The position numbers were made by a program, and so were the translations under genes. A model generated the notes under the pieces. That model did no database searches. It was not told the DNA's origin and saw nothing but the letters and a program-made list of their open reading frames with translations. This document shows, in pieces, positions 46,291 through 52,347 of a stretch of DNA of 52,347 nucleotides. Position 1 is the stretch's first letter, and the number at the start of each line of letters is the position of its first letter. The stretch covers positions 1 to 52,347 of the forward strand of contig NZ_QAYG01000016.1 in NCBI RefSeq assembly GCF_003053845.1. The letters run 5' to 3'. Origin of the DNA: Breoghania corrubedonensis. GTDB taxonomy: Bacteria > Pseudomonadota > Alphaproteobacteria > Rhizobiales > Stappiaceae.

Positions 46291-46491
46291 ATGACAACAA
46301 TCGCCGTGCTGGATGGCACGCTCGCAACAGATCGCCGGATGACTTTCTCCGATAGAGCCGGGGGCCAGTTCGCGCTTGGAGCAATGGCCGCTGGAGCCGG
46401 GGCTGAAGAGGCCGTGAAGATCGCTGCCCGGTTCGATACGGGCACCGGGGAGACTGTAGACACACCAAATGTGGAGAAAAAGCGTGTTTGA
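46291..46491 (+). pseudogene. Remnant of a proteasome-like NTN hydrolase
   Basis: The 66-residue frame begins MTTIAVLDGTLATDRRMTFS and then has GGQFALGAMAAGAGAEEAVK and TGTGETVDT. These are the two ends of a phage NTN hydrolase (20S proteasome-like) of about 180 residues: MTTIAxxDGxLAxDxR at the N-terminus, and the SGxxFALGAMxxGxxAxxAVxxAxxxDxxTG at the C-terminus. The core between them, with the catalytic Lys, is missing, joined in frame. Thr2 and Asp remain. The gene is probably a degraded copy rather than a new product. Confidence 0.65.
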
Positions 46492-46906
46492 AGCACTAGA
46501 TTTAGACCGACGGTACTGGACAAAGACCCGTGGGGATCTTACCGCTATAGGAACATGGATACGGTTGGAGCACTCTTGGCAACCGTGCATGGTCTTAATC
46601 CCAACGGGCAGGGATTTCGACGATAGGCTTGTTCCTTGCGTCATCACGCAAGCGCGGGCGTGGGTCTGGAGCCGCGATGTCGGCGATCCCGTCGAGGCCA
46701 CATTCCAGGCCTGTGAATTCGCCAAAAGCCTACGTCTCCCCGACAACCTCCCGACCTTCATCAAGATCGTGTCGTTTGTCGAGGACATGCTCGATGACCT
46801 CCTAGATATTCCGCCGTTTCCGCAGAGCGAGAAGAGCGTCGTTGCGGAGGCAATCATCTATGACAAAAACGGCACTGCGATCCGGTCCACGGAGCTGCGC
46901 GACTAG
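46484..46906 (+). CDS. Conserved phage protein of unknown function
   Basis: GTG 46484, eight bases after GGAG (46472-46475), gives 140 residues; the frame opens at ATG 46469 but the site favours GTG. The sequence follows a pattern common beside terminase and portal genes: LDRRYWTKTRGDLTAIGTWI, CMVLIPTGR, PCVITQARAWVWSRDVGDP, then a Leu-rich part (FVEDMLDDLLDIPPFPQSEK). Its start overlaps the end of the NTN remnant by eight bases. Likely soluble. No catalytic motif recognised. Confidence 0.75.
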   Translation: MFEALDLDRRYWTKTRGDLTAIGTWIRLEHSWQPCMVLIPTGRDFDDRLVPCVITQARAWVWSRDVGDPVEATFQACEFAKSLRLPDNLPTFIKIVSFVEDMLDDLLDIPPFPQSEKSVVAEAIIYDKNGTAIRSTELRD

Positions 46907-46929
46907 CCGCCTGCGCTGGGGGCCGAGCC

Positions 46930-49179
46930 ATGTTTGATCTGAACGCGGACGATGGCTCGGTCCGAACTGAGAAATACAAATCGCCCATCCCGGACAAGGA
47001 CGTAGACACATCACGACCACGCACCGGAAACAAGCTCGATAGCCTGCCGATGACCATGCTGCACTCGCAGCTCATGGGCTACTACACGCGCGAACTTGCC
47101 CGCCAGTCCTCGAACCGCGTGGAAATGGCGCTTGACGAAGATTTCTACGACAGCATCCAGTGGACGGACGAGGACGCAAACACCCTTAAGGAACGAGGGC
47201 AAATCCCTCTCGTTTTCAACGTCATCTCTACGACGATCGATTGGGTTCTCGGAAGTGAGAAGCGTTCTCGCACCGACTTCAAAGTGCTCCCGCGCCGCAA
47301 GGAGGATACAGAGCCCGCCCGGCGGAAATCCCAGCTCCTGAAATACATCTCCGATGTGAACAAGAGCCGGTATCAGGTGTCTTTGGCGTTTGAAGACGCG
47401 ACGAAGGTCGGCGTTGGGTGGCTCGAAGACGGGTGGCAAGGTGACGACGAAGAGGAACCAATCTACTCCGGCTCCGAAAGCTGGAGAAGCATGCTTTGGG
47501 ACAGTGCTGCCAAAGAGTTGGACCTGTCCGACGCCCGCTATGAATGCCGTTCGCGCTGGGTGGATCTCGATGTCGCCAGGGCGATGTTCCCGAAGCGGCT
47601 GTCGCTCCTAGACAGGAGCGTCCGCGAGACGTTCCCCGGTTGGGGCTTCATCGACAGTTATGGCGACGAAGCGATGGACCTCCCCGAAGAGGAGAGCCAG
47701 GACGGCTGGGATTCCGACACTATGACGAACATCGTGGTGGCACCGCGGAAACGTCTTCGGATCATCGAGATGTGGTTCCGCATGCCGGTGATGGCCCGGC
47801 GCCTCCAGGGCGGAGTATTCTCTGGAGAACTGTACGACCCACACTCGCCCGGGCACGCCGACAGCCTGCAATCTGGCGAAGCCGAATTGATCGAAAAGCC
47901 GGTTATGAGGATGCACGTCGCACTCATGACCCCGATAGGACTCCTCTTTCTCTCGCGCTCGCCCTATCGCCACAACCGCTACCCATTCACGCCGATTTGG
48001 TGCAAACGGCGCGGCCGGGATGGCATGCCTTACGGGTTGGTCCGGAATATCCGCGACCTGCAGGTGGACATCAACAAGCGCGCTTCGAAAGCTCTCCATA
48101 TCCTTTCCACTAATAAGGTGATCATGGACGAAGGCGCTGTCGACGACACGGATGCGCTGATGGAGGAAGTAGCACGGCCCGACGCGCTGATTATCAAGAA
48201 GCAGGGCAAGGCGCTCGAAATCAGCAACGAACGAGAGCTGTCTGCCGCTCACCTTCAGTTGATGAGCCGCGATATTGAGATGGTTCAGCAGGTGGGGGGC
48301 GTCACCGACGAGAACCTTGGCCGGGCGACAAACGCCGTATCTGGGGTCGCGGTCCAGGCTCGCCAACAGCAGGGCGCGCTGACAACCAGTCACCTGTTCG
48401 ACCATCTGCGCTTCGCTCGGCAAGTTCAGGGCGAGAAGCGCATGTCGCTGATTGAGCAGTTCATGAGCCGTGAGAAGCAGTTTCGCATCACCGATTCCCG
48501 TGGCCGTCCCGATTTCATCAAGATCAACGATGGCTTGCCGGAGAACGACATAACCCGGAGCAAGGCAGATTTCATTATCGATGAGGACGACTGGCGCGCG
48601 ACACAGCGAGAAGCGCAGCTTACGGCCCTCCTCGATCTGCTCGGCCGTCTCGGCCCGGTAATGCCGCAGCTCGCGGCTGCGATGATGGATCTTATCATCG
48701 AACAGATGGACGTGCCGAACCGCGAAGAGCTGGTCAAGCGTGTCCGCCAGATTACCGGGATGCGTGACCCGGACGAAGACGAGGAGCAAGACCCGAGCTT
48801 CGCCGCGCGCCAGCAGCAACTCCAGCAGCAGCAGCAGCTCCAGTTGCAGATGACGTCGGCTCAGTTGCGCAACATCATCGCCGACGCGGACAAAAAGGAG
48901 GCGTCAGCCGCCGAAATCCGCGCGAAGGCAGTGAAGAACTCGGTTGACACCCAGGCATCCGCCGTCGATGCGGCGGCCACAATCGCCGCAACCCCGACGA
49001 CGGCCGACCTCGCCGACATGCTGCTCCAGGCAGCGGGCTACCCGCCCCAGGCGGCTGGGCCGCAGCAACCCCAGCAGTCAGCTCCGCCCCCTCAAGCTCA
49101 GCGCCCTATGCAGGCCCCTCCCCCGCCACAGGCCCAGGTGGCTGGTGGCCTCTCCCCGGCCGGCCCAACGGGACGCTGA
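46930..49179 (+). CDS. Portal protein (P22-like)
   Basis: The 749-residue protein has portal features: N-terminal WVLGSEKRSRTDFKVLPRRK and the core with RYQVSLAFEDATKVGVGWLE, DARYECRSRWVDLDVARAMF and PYGLVRNIRDLQVDINKRAS, and a long C-terminal Gln-rich coiled coil (from about residue 610: QQQLQQQQQLQLQ) followed by Pro/Ala-rich residues. The ring of twelve subunits forms the channel for DNA packaging and injection. Length agrees with P22-type portals. Start ATG 46930, 23 bases after the previous stop. Confidence 0.9.
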   Translation: MFDLNADDGSVRTEKYKSPIPDKDVDTSRPRTGNKLDSLPMTMLHSQLMGYYTRELARQSSNRVEMALDEDFYDSIQWTDEDANTLKERGQIPLVFNVISTTIDWVLGSEKRSRTDFKVLPRRKEDTEPARRKSQLLKYISDVNKSRYQVSLAFEDATKVGVGWLEDGWQGDDEEEPIYSGSESWRSMLWDSAAKELDLSDARYECRSRWVDLDVARAMFPKRLSLLDRSVRETFPGWGFIDSYGDEAMDLPEEESQDGWDSDTMTNIVVAPRKRLRIIEMWFRMPVMARRLQGGVFSGELYDPHSPGHADSLQSGEAELIEKPVMRMHVALMTPIGLLFLSRSPYRHNRYPFTPIWCKRRGRDGMPYGLVRNIRDLQVDINKRASKALHILSTNKVIMDEGAVDDTDALMEEVARPDALIIKKQGKALEISNERELSAAHLQLMSRDIEMVQQVGGVTDENLGRATNAVSGVAVQARQQQGALTTSHLFDHLRFARQVQGEKRMSLIEQFMSREKQFRITDSRGRPDFIKINDGLPENDITRSKADFIIDEDDWRATQREAQLTALLDLLGRLGPVMPQLAAAMMDLIIEQMDVPNREELVKRVRQITGMRDPDEDEEQDPSFAARQQQLQQQQQLQLQMTSAQLRNIIADADKKEASAAEIRAKAVKNSVDTQASAVDAAATIAATPTTADLADMLLQAAGYPPQAAGPQQPQQSAPPPQAQRPMQAPPPPQAQVAGGLSPAGPTGR

Positions 49180-49182
49180 GAA

Positions 49183-49287
49183 ATGGAGGAGAGAGAGACG
49201 TACTCGGACGAAGAACTGGTCGATGACGAAGAGGAGGAAACCGACCCGATCCGACTTCTTTTTGAGTTGCAGCTTTGGGCGCGGTGA
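49183..49287 (+). CDS. Possible 34-residue acidic peptide
   Basis: ATG 49183 lies just after the portal stop and the frame reads MEERETYSDEELVDDEEEET followed by DPIRLLFELQLWAR. Its first part repeats the beginning of the scaffold gene at DNA level (32 identical bases, 49206-49237 and 49393-49424). It may be a small peptide or merely a duplication scar; I see no good ribosome binding site. Confidence 0.3.
   Translation: MEERETYSDEELVDDEEEETDPIRLLFELQLWAR
49206..49237. repeat. 32-bp direct repeat, left copy
   Basis: Identical to 49393-49424, 187 bases apart. It encodes the acidic segment DEELVDDEEE in both frames, so it is a partial duplication of the scaffold N-terminus. Confidence 0.85.
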
Positions 49288-49330
49288 CCCCCGCCCCCGA
49301 CCAACCCCGGAACGATGAGAGACGACAACC

Positions 49331-50281
49331 ATGGCGAAATACTCGGATGAAGAACTGGAACTCCTGAGCGACGAAGAGCGCGAGGGGCTGATGGACGAAG
49401 AACTGGTCGATGACGAAGAGGAGGGGGGCCAGGACGCGGGCGGGGATGAACCGGACGAAACCCCCGCCGGAGAAACCGATGGGAAGGAAGAGAGCAACAG
49501 CGAGGCTGAAAGCGCAGAAGGCGCGAACGAGAAGGCCACAGGTGCAGAGGACGGCACGGACAAGGCGGATGGCGCCAAAGCCCCGGCCGATGGCGAGGCG
49601 GAGGAAGCAGCAGGAGCCCCCGCCTCTGACGATGGCCCCGTTGATGAACCTGCACCGGCCTGGACCCTCCCCCCGGAGCACAAGCAGCGCATCGACGAGT
49701 TGAACACCTCACTCGATGATCTTGCGGCCAAGTTCGATGAAGGCGATCTGACGGCGCAGGAGTACCGCGAGCAGCAGCGCAAGGCGACGGACGAACTGCG
49801 GGAGCTGGATCGGCGCGGTACCGTCGCCGAAACGCTCTACACGAGCGCTCTGGAGGGCTGGAAGTCGAATGTCGGCACGTTTATGCACGAGCATCCCACT
49901 TTCAAGACCGGCGCGATGTACACGCTGCTGGACGAGGAAGTGAAGCGATTACAGCGGGATGCCCAAAACCCATTCCGCGCCGACCTGCTCACCACGGCCC
50001 ATGAGAACGTGGTGCGCGAGTTGCAGACAGCGATGGGCGGGGGAAAACCGCAGCCGGATGCCAAGAACCCGGGAAAGGGCAAGTCAGTTCCCGCCGTTCC
50101 CGAACGGACGGACCCGGTTCCGCCGATCCTGCGCGGTGTTCCCTCCTCCGAGATCGAGGACACGTCGGAAACGACTGAATTCGGCTGGCTCGACAAGCTG
50201 GCGGATACGAACTCGCTCGAATTCGAGAAAGCACTCGAAAAGCTGCCGCCGGAGCAGCGCGACCGTTACCTCTCCCTCTAA
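49331..50281 (+). CDS. Scaffold (head assembly) protein
   Basis: The 316-residue protein is very acidic and low in complexity for residues 10-100 (DEELELLSDEEREGLMDEEL and onwards), then helical (RIDELNTSLDDLAAKFDEGD), with a more ordered C-terminus (FGWLDKLADTNSLEFEKALE). Acidic scaffolds between portal and capsid genes are typical. Here the capsid gene lies far away on the other strand. ATG 49331 follows AACC, with a weak ribosome binding site. Confidence 0.8.
   Translation: MAKYSDEELELLSDEEREGLMDEELVDDEEEGGQDAGGDEPDETPAGETDGKEESNSEAESAEGANEKATGAEDGTDKADGAKAPADGEAEEAAGAPASDDGPVDEPAPAWTLPPEHKQRIDELNTSLDDLAAKFDEGDLTAQEYREQQRKATDELRELDRRGTVAETLYTSALEGWKSNVGTFMHEHPTFKTGAMYTLLDEEVKRLQRDAQNPFRADLLTTAHENVVRELQTAMGGGKPQPDAKNPGKGKSVPAVPERTDPVPPILRGVPSSEIEDTSETTEFGWLDKLADTNSLEFEKALEKLPPEQRDRYLSL
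49393..49424. repeat. 32-bp direct repeat, right copy
   Basis: Right copy of the repeat at 49206-49237, inside the scaffold gene. Confidence 0.85.
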
Positions 50282-50293
50282 GAAGGAAGTCTG

Positions 50294-50500
50294 ATGCTCA
50301 AGATAGACCTAAGCGTTGGCGACAAGGTTTTTTTCCCGGGGATGGGGTTCATCTCTCTCGATTGCAAATCCGGTCAGCGCGCCCGCCTTGAGATCGACTT
50401 TCCAGTCGAGCGAGAGATTGTCGTCGTGAAAAGCCGGGCGCGTGTGATCGATTTCGACGGGGACAATCTCAAGAACGGGGTTTTCGTCTACCCCGACTGA
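50294..50500 (+). CDS. CsrA-like small protein
   Basis: The 68-residue protein starts at ATG 50294 with AAGGAAG upstream. MLKIDLSVGDKVFFPGMGFI (1-20) and SLDCKSGQRARLEIDFPVER (21-40) follow the CsrA outline: ML at the start, VG+K, SGQ.ARL.ID.P. The usual IGD is altered (FPGMG) and a longer tail follows. CsrA dimers bind GGA in RNA hairpin loops near ribosome binding sites. Phages do encode such proteins. It is the last gene of the rightward packaging operon. The GGA-loop motif before four late units could be its target. Confidence 0.5.
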   Translation: MLKIDLSVGDKVFFPGMGFISLDCKSGQRARLEIDFPVEREIVVVKSRARVIDFDGDNLKNGVFVYPD

Positions 50501-50522
50501 CCTCCCTCCCCTCACGAAGCTG

Positions 50523-50559
50523 GGCGGCGTCCTCAACTGCCGTTGTTGGAGACGCCGCC
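50523..50559. terminator. Hairpin between converging operons
   Basis: GGCGGCGTC (50523-50531) pairs perfectly with GACGCCGCC (50551-50559). It lies where the packaging operon (+) and the partition operon (-) meet and overlaps the end of the RHH gene. Neither side has a good T-run, so its effect on termination is uncertain. Confidence 0.45.
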
Positions 50560-50835
50560 GACGCCATTGTTCAGCACATAGAGAATGCCGACATTTATGA
50601 GCGCATTACGGGATTGCCCGGTGCGTTCGGCCAGTTCATCCAGCTTGTTCAGCATGTCCTCGGTCAACGTGATCGTGCGCTGGATGCGCCGCCCCTTCTT
50701 CGGATAGACCTTCTTCGGCCGTTCAGCCGGGCTCTCCTGCCGACTGTCTGGAGCGCCGGAGATAAAGGCGTCAGTTGCCACGTCATCAGATTCGGTAGCT
50801 GCTGGACGCGGCTTTGCTGGTCTACGGATTGCCAT
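50533..50835 (-). CDS. RHH partition partner of ParA (ParG-like)
   Basis: The 100-residue protein has a disordered, basic N-terminal half (residues 1-48) and an RHH domain at the end: RIQRTITLTEDMLNKLDELA (49-68) and RTGQSRNALINVGILYVL. It lies 65 bases downstream of parA on the same strand. Small ParA proteins with RHH partners (ParG, Omega) make a type Ib partition system: the RHH protein binds parS and the mobile tail stimulates the ATPase. Its ATG follows copy B of the 42-bp element. Confidence 0.8.
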   Translation of the reverse strand: MAIRRPAKPRPAATESDDVATDAFISGAPDSRQESPAERPKKVYPKKGRRIQRTITLTEDMLNKLDELAERTGQSRNALINVGILYVLNNGVGGVSNNGS

Positions 50836-50841
50836 TAATTT

Positions 50842-50883
50842 ACCCTTATTCTGATATTTTCTCGATGGGATTTTAATATTAAA
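50842..50883. repeat. Partition-locus element B (42 bp)
   Basis: It matches 51579-51620 at 29 of 42 positions without a gap: ACCCTTA, GATAT and the 12-bp palindrome TTTAATATTAAA (50872-50883). It lies between parA and the RHH gene, so each gene of the operon has a copy ahead of it. Likely binding site for the RHH protein and perhaps parS. Confidence 0.65.
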
Positions 50884-50900
50884 CTGAGTGTACGCCGATA

Positions 50901-51542
50901 TTAAAACAATGCGGCGAGCAAAGCCTTCAACTCGGCGACCGCCTTCTTGTCCACGGGCCTCGCTTCAAGGACCGACATGCCCGCCCCGGCGGCATTGGCG
51001 ACTGCCTTTCTCCGCCGGATCGGGGTGTCGAGATAGGTCACTCCGTCGAACTCGCCGACAACCTGTGCGGCCTCGATGTTATCGCGCGCGCCGTCACCCG
51101 GGTCCGCGCAGTTGAGGAATGCATAGACCTCAAGGCCGTCGCGCACCGAGCGGGCCTCGTCCACCAGCCCCATGATGCTCTCCAGCGCCCATACGTCGTA
51201 GGAACGCGGGGCCACGGGGATGAGCAGCTTGTCGGTCAGGACCAGAGCCGCGCGAAGCGCCGTACTGTCGAACCCGCCAACATCGATGATGACGTCCTGA
51301 AACTTCGACTGTTGCTGCTGGAGCTGGGCTCGCAGCGTCTTCCCATCCGGGTATGCAGAGCAGGCGATGCCCGGCTGAACGTCCTCTTCCGAGCGGATGG
51401 CGATGGCGGTCTGGGCGGTGCCCTGGCGGTCGCCGTCGATCAACCAAACATCATGCCCTTCAAGGGCCCGAGCTATGGCGATGTTCACGGCAAGCGTCGT
51501 TTTCCCGACCCCGCCTTTGGTGTTTCCAATGGTGATTATCAT
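50901..51542 (-). CDS. parA: ParA-family partition ATPase
   Basis: The 213-residue protein has a deviant Walker A, NTKGGVGKTTLAV (7-19), Walker A' (VWLIDGDRQG, 32-41) and Walker B (DVIIDVGGFD). It is a short ParA without an N-terminal HTH, as in plasmids that use an RHH protein for DNA binding. It moves plasmid copies over the nucleoid. It leads a two-gene leftward operon, with copy A of the 42-bp element upstream. Confidence 0.9.
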   Translation of the reverse strand: MIITIGNTKGGVGKTTLAVNIAIARALEGHDVWLIDGDRQGTAQTAIAIRSEEDVQPGIACSAYPDGKTLRAQLQQQQSKFQDVIIDVGGFDSTALRAALVLTDKLLIPVAPRSYDVWALESIMGLVDEARSVRDGLEVYAFLNCADPGDGARDNIEAAQVVGEFDGVTYLDTPIRRRKAVANAAGAGMSVLEARPVDKKAVAELKALLAALF

Positions 51543-51578
51543 CGTCCTACCATTTTCCTTTTAAACGCCCATTATAAT

Positions 51579-51620
51579 ACCCTTAATCCGATATCTAACA
51601 ACGATGAATTTAATATTAAA
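51579..51620. repeat. Partition-locus element A (42 bp)
   Basis: Upstream of parA. Shares with element B: ACCCTTA, GATAT at the same distance, and the 12-bp palindrome TTTAATATTAAA (51609-51620). Likely operator of the par operon and candidate parS. Confidence 0.65.
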
Positions 51621-51633
51621 TCAACATCACCCC

Positions 51634-51705
51634 TTGCGCCGCGATTGCCGGCGTGTATTATCGCTTATAGCGAAACACGGAGATTGAAAAATCGCGAAAG
51701 GCGAT
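51634..51705. promoter_or_regulatory. Toxin-antitoxin promoter and operators
   Basis: TTGCGC (51634-51639), 16 bases, TATTAT (51656-51661). Two inverted repeats follow: TCGCT-TAT-AGCGA (51661-51673) and ATCGC-GAAAG-GCGAT (51691-51705), which share the ATCGC half-site. They are typical targets for autoregulation by the antitoxin-toxin complex. The second hairpin includes the ribosome binding site of the toxin gene. Confidence 0.6.
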
Positions 51706-51709
51706 ATAT

Positions 51710-51979
51710 ATGAAGAAGGTGATTTTCGAGAAGGCTGCAAATGATGCCCTATGGAAAATGCCGAGAAACTACGCGCGGCTGATCCACAAAAAGATCTACC
51801 AGTACGCCGAAGGGGAGGGGGCTCAAGTGAACAACACGAAGAGAATGAAAGGCTCCCGGACAGTCCGCCTTCGAGTGGGAGATTGGCGCGTGTTCATCAC
51901 GGAGACGCAAGCCACCGTCGAGGTGACGGACATTGACATACGCGGCGAAGCCTACAAGCGGAAGGGGAAGCACAAATGA
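51710..51979 (+). CDS. HigB/RelE-like toxin
   Basis: The 89-residue protein has the RelE fold features: KKVIFEKAANDALWKMPRNY (2-21), then IHKKIYQYAEG, RMKGSRTVRLRVGDWRVFIT, with the R.LRVGDWRVF strand, and EVTDIDIRGEAY. It would cut mRNA in the ribosome. It lies before the antitoxin (order toxin-antitoxin), typical for HigBA. Stop and next start overlap (ATGA at 51976). Serves plasmid maintenance or phage defence. Confidence 0.85.
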   Translation: MKKVIFEKAANDALWKMPRNYARLIHKKIYQYAEGEGAQVNNTKRMKGSRTVRLRVGDWRVFITETQATVEVTDIDIRGEAYKRKGKHK

Positions 51980-52347
51980 GTAAGGTCCAGAATATCACGT
52001 CGCCGAGCGGCGACACGATGGTCGTCATGTCGGCCGCTGAATATGAAGCTCTTCTCGACCAGATCGATATTGCGAGGGTCGCAGGCATCCACCGCGCCGT
52101 CGAAGCGGGGGAGCGGGAGACATTCCCGGGGGAGCTGATCGGGGCTCTGCTGGAGGACGGTGCGTCGCCGGTAAAGTTGCTGCGCGAACACAGGGGTTGG
52201 ACGGCCAGTGCGGTCGCGGCAAAAGCCGGCATCTCGCAAGCGTATTTCAGCGAAATTGAAAGCGGGAAGAAGGAGGGGAGCCTTCGCTCCCTCCAGAAGA
52301 TCGCCACCGCACTCGGTGTGAGCCTGGAAATGCTCCTTCCGCGCGCG
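51976..52347 (+). CDS. HigA-like antitoxin, N-terminal part (continues at 96)
   Basis: The frame from ATG 51976 runs to the end of the window (124 codons) and continues at base 96 to 176, making 150 residues. An N-terminal domain (residues 1-60, SKVQNITSPSGDTMVVMSAA) is followed by an HTH_3: LLREHRGWTASAVAAKAGIS (75-94), QAYFSEIESGKKEG. It neutralises the toxin and represses the operon. Coupling to the toxin is by ATGA overlap. Confidence 0.9.
   Translation, partial: MSKVQNITSPSGDTMVVMSAAEYEALLDQIDIARVAGIHRAVEAGERETFPGELIGALLEDGASPVKLLREHRGWTASAVAAKAGISQAYFSEIESGKKEGSLRSLQKIATALGVSLEMLLPRA
52253..52347. repeat. Terminal direct repeat, right copy
   Basis: Identical to 1-95; shows that the molecule is circular. 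See the left copy. Confidence 0.95.

Noticed and set aside
48800-48850. CAG-rich tract in the portal gene as a possible simple repeat
   Set aside because: It encodes the Gln-rich coiled coil of the portal tail, which is normal for the family.
49078-49782. Minus-strand Ser/Pro-rich frames over the scaffold
   Set aside because: They are the reverse complement of acidic codons (GAG, GAA, GAC); no start signal.
1-52347. tRNA genes, CRISPR arrays, insertion sequences, integrase and attachment sites
   Set aside because: I looked for cloverleaf ends, regular repeats, transposase and recombinase motifs and found none.

Overview
The window is a complete circular element opened at an arbitrary point. 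Its last 95 bases (52253-52347) repeat its first 95 (1-95), and one antitoxin gene runs across the join, so the true circle is 52,252 bp. It carries a temperate podovirus-like gene set: small and large terminase, portal, scaffold, N4 gp56-like capsid protein, tail and internal virion proteins, a GH108 endolysin and a 3-TM holin. It also carries plasmid maintenance genes: a RepABC-family RepC initiator, ParA with a ribbon-helix-helix (RHH) partner, and a HigBA-like toxin-antitoxin pair. No integrase is visible. It is best read as a phage-plasmid. RepC, a GapR-type DUF2312 protein, the GTA-type holin and the GC-rich base composition suggest an alphaproteobacterial host.

Layout. 360-2015 (-) is an operon of small genes including GapR and an RHH protein, facing a (+) operon (2149-7517) of accessory genes across a bidirectional promoter with regularly spaced operators. 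The (+) operon includes a degenerate DHH phosphoesterase fused to a RyR domain. 7498-9089 (-) holds repC, a candidate antisense RNA and a second RHH gene. 9305-10426 holds small HTH and membrane genes. 10528-25899 (+) is one 5,123-codon gene for a polyvalent virion protein, about 29% of the circle, with domains for a transglycosylase, a possible ADP-ribosyltransferase, an inorganic pyrophosphatase, C5 and N6 DNA methylases, an SNF2-like helicase, a JAB peptidase, a PLxRFG motif and membrane segments. 25896-38529 (-) is the tail, internal-protein and capsid operon. 38682-40920 (+) is lysis plus a VRR nuclease. 41942-42907 is the divergent CI/Cro switch. 42904-50500 (+) runs from replication-type genes through packaging to scaffold. 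50533-52347 plus 1-176 is partition and toxin-antitoxin.

Most notable: two small genes (16835-17131 and 22967-23179) lie in another frame inside linkers of the giant gene, one with a very good ribosome binding site. A 12-base dyad, CGCAGGAGTGCG, occurs 25-32 bases upstream of the first gene of each of four late transcription units; as RNA it would put GGA in a hairpin loop, and the element encodes a CsrA-like small protein. A 42-bp element is repeated before each par gene. Virion, lysogeny and plasmid modules are intact; a proteasome-like gene beside the terminase has lost its core.
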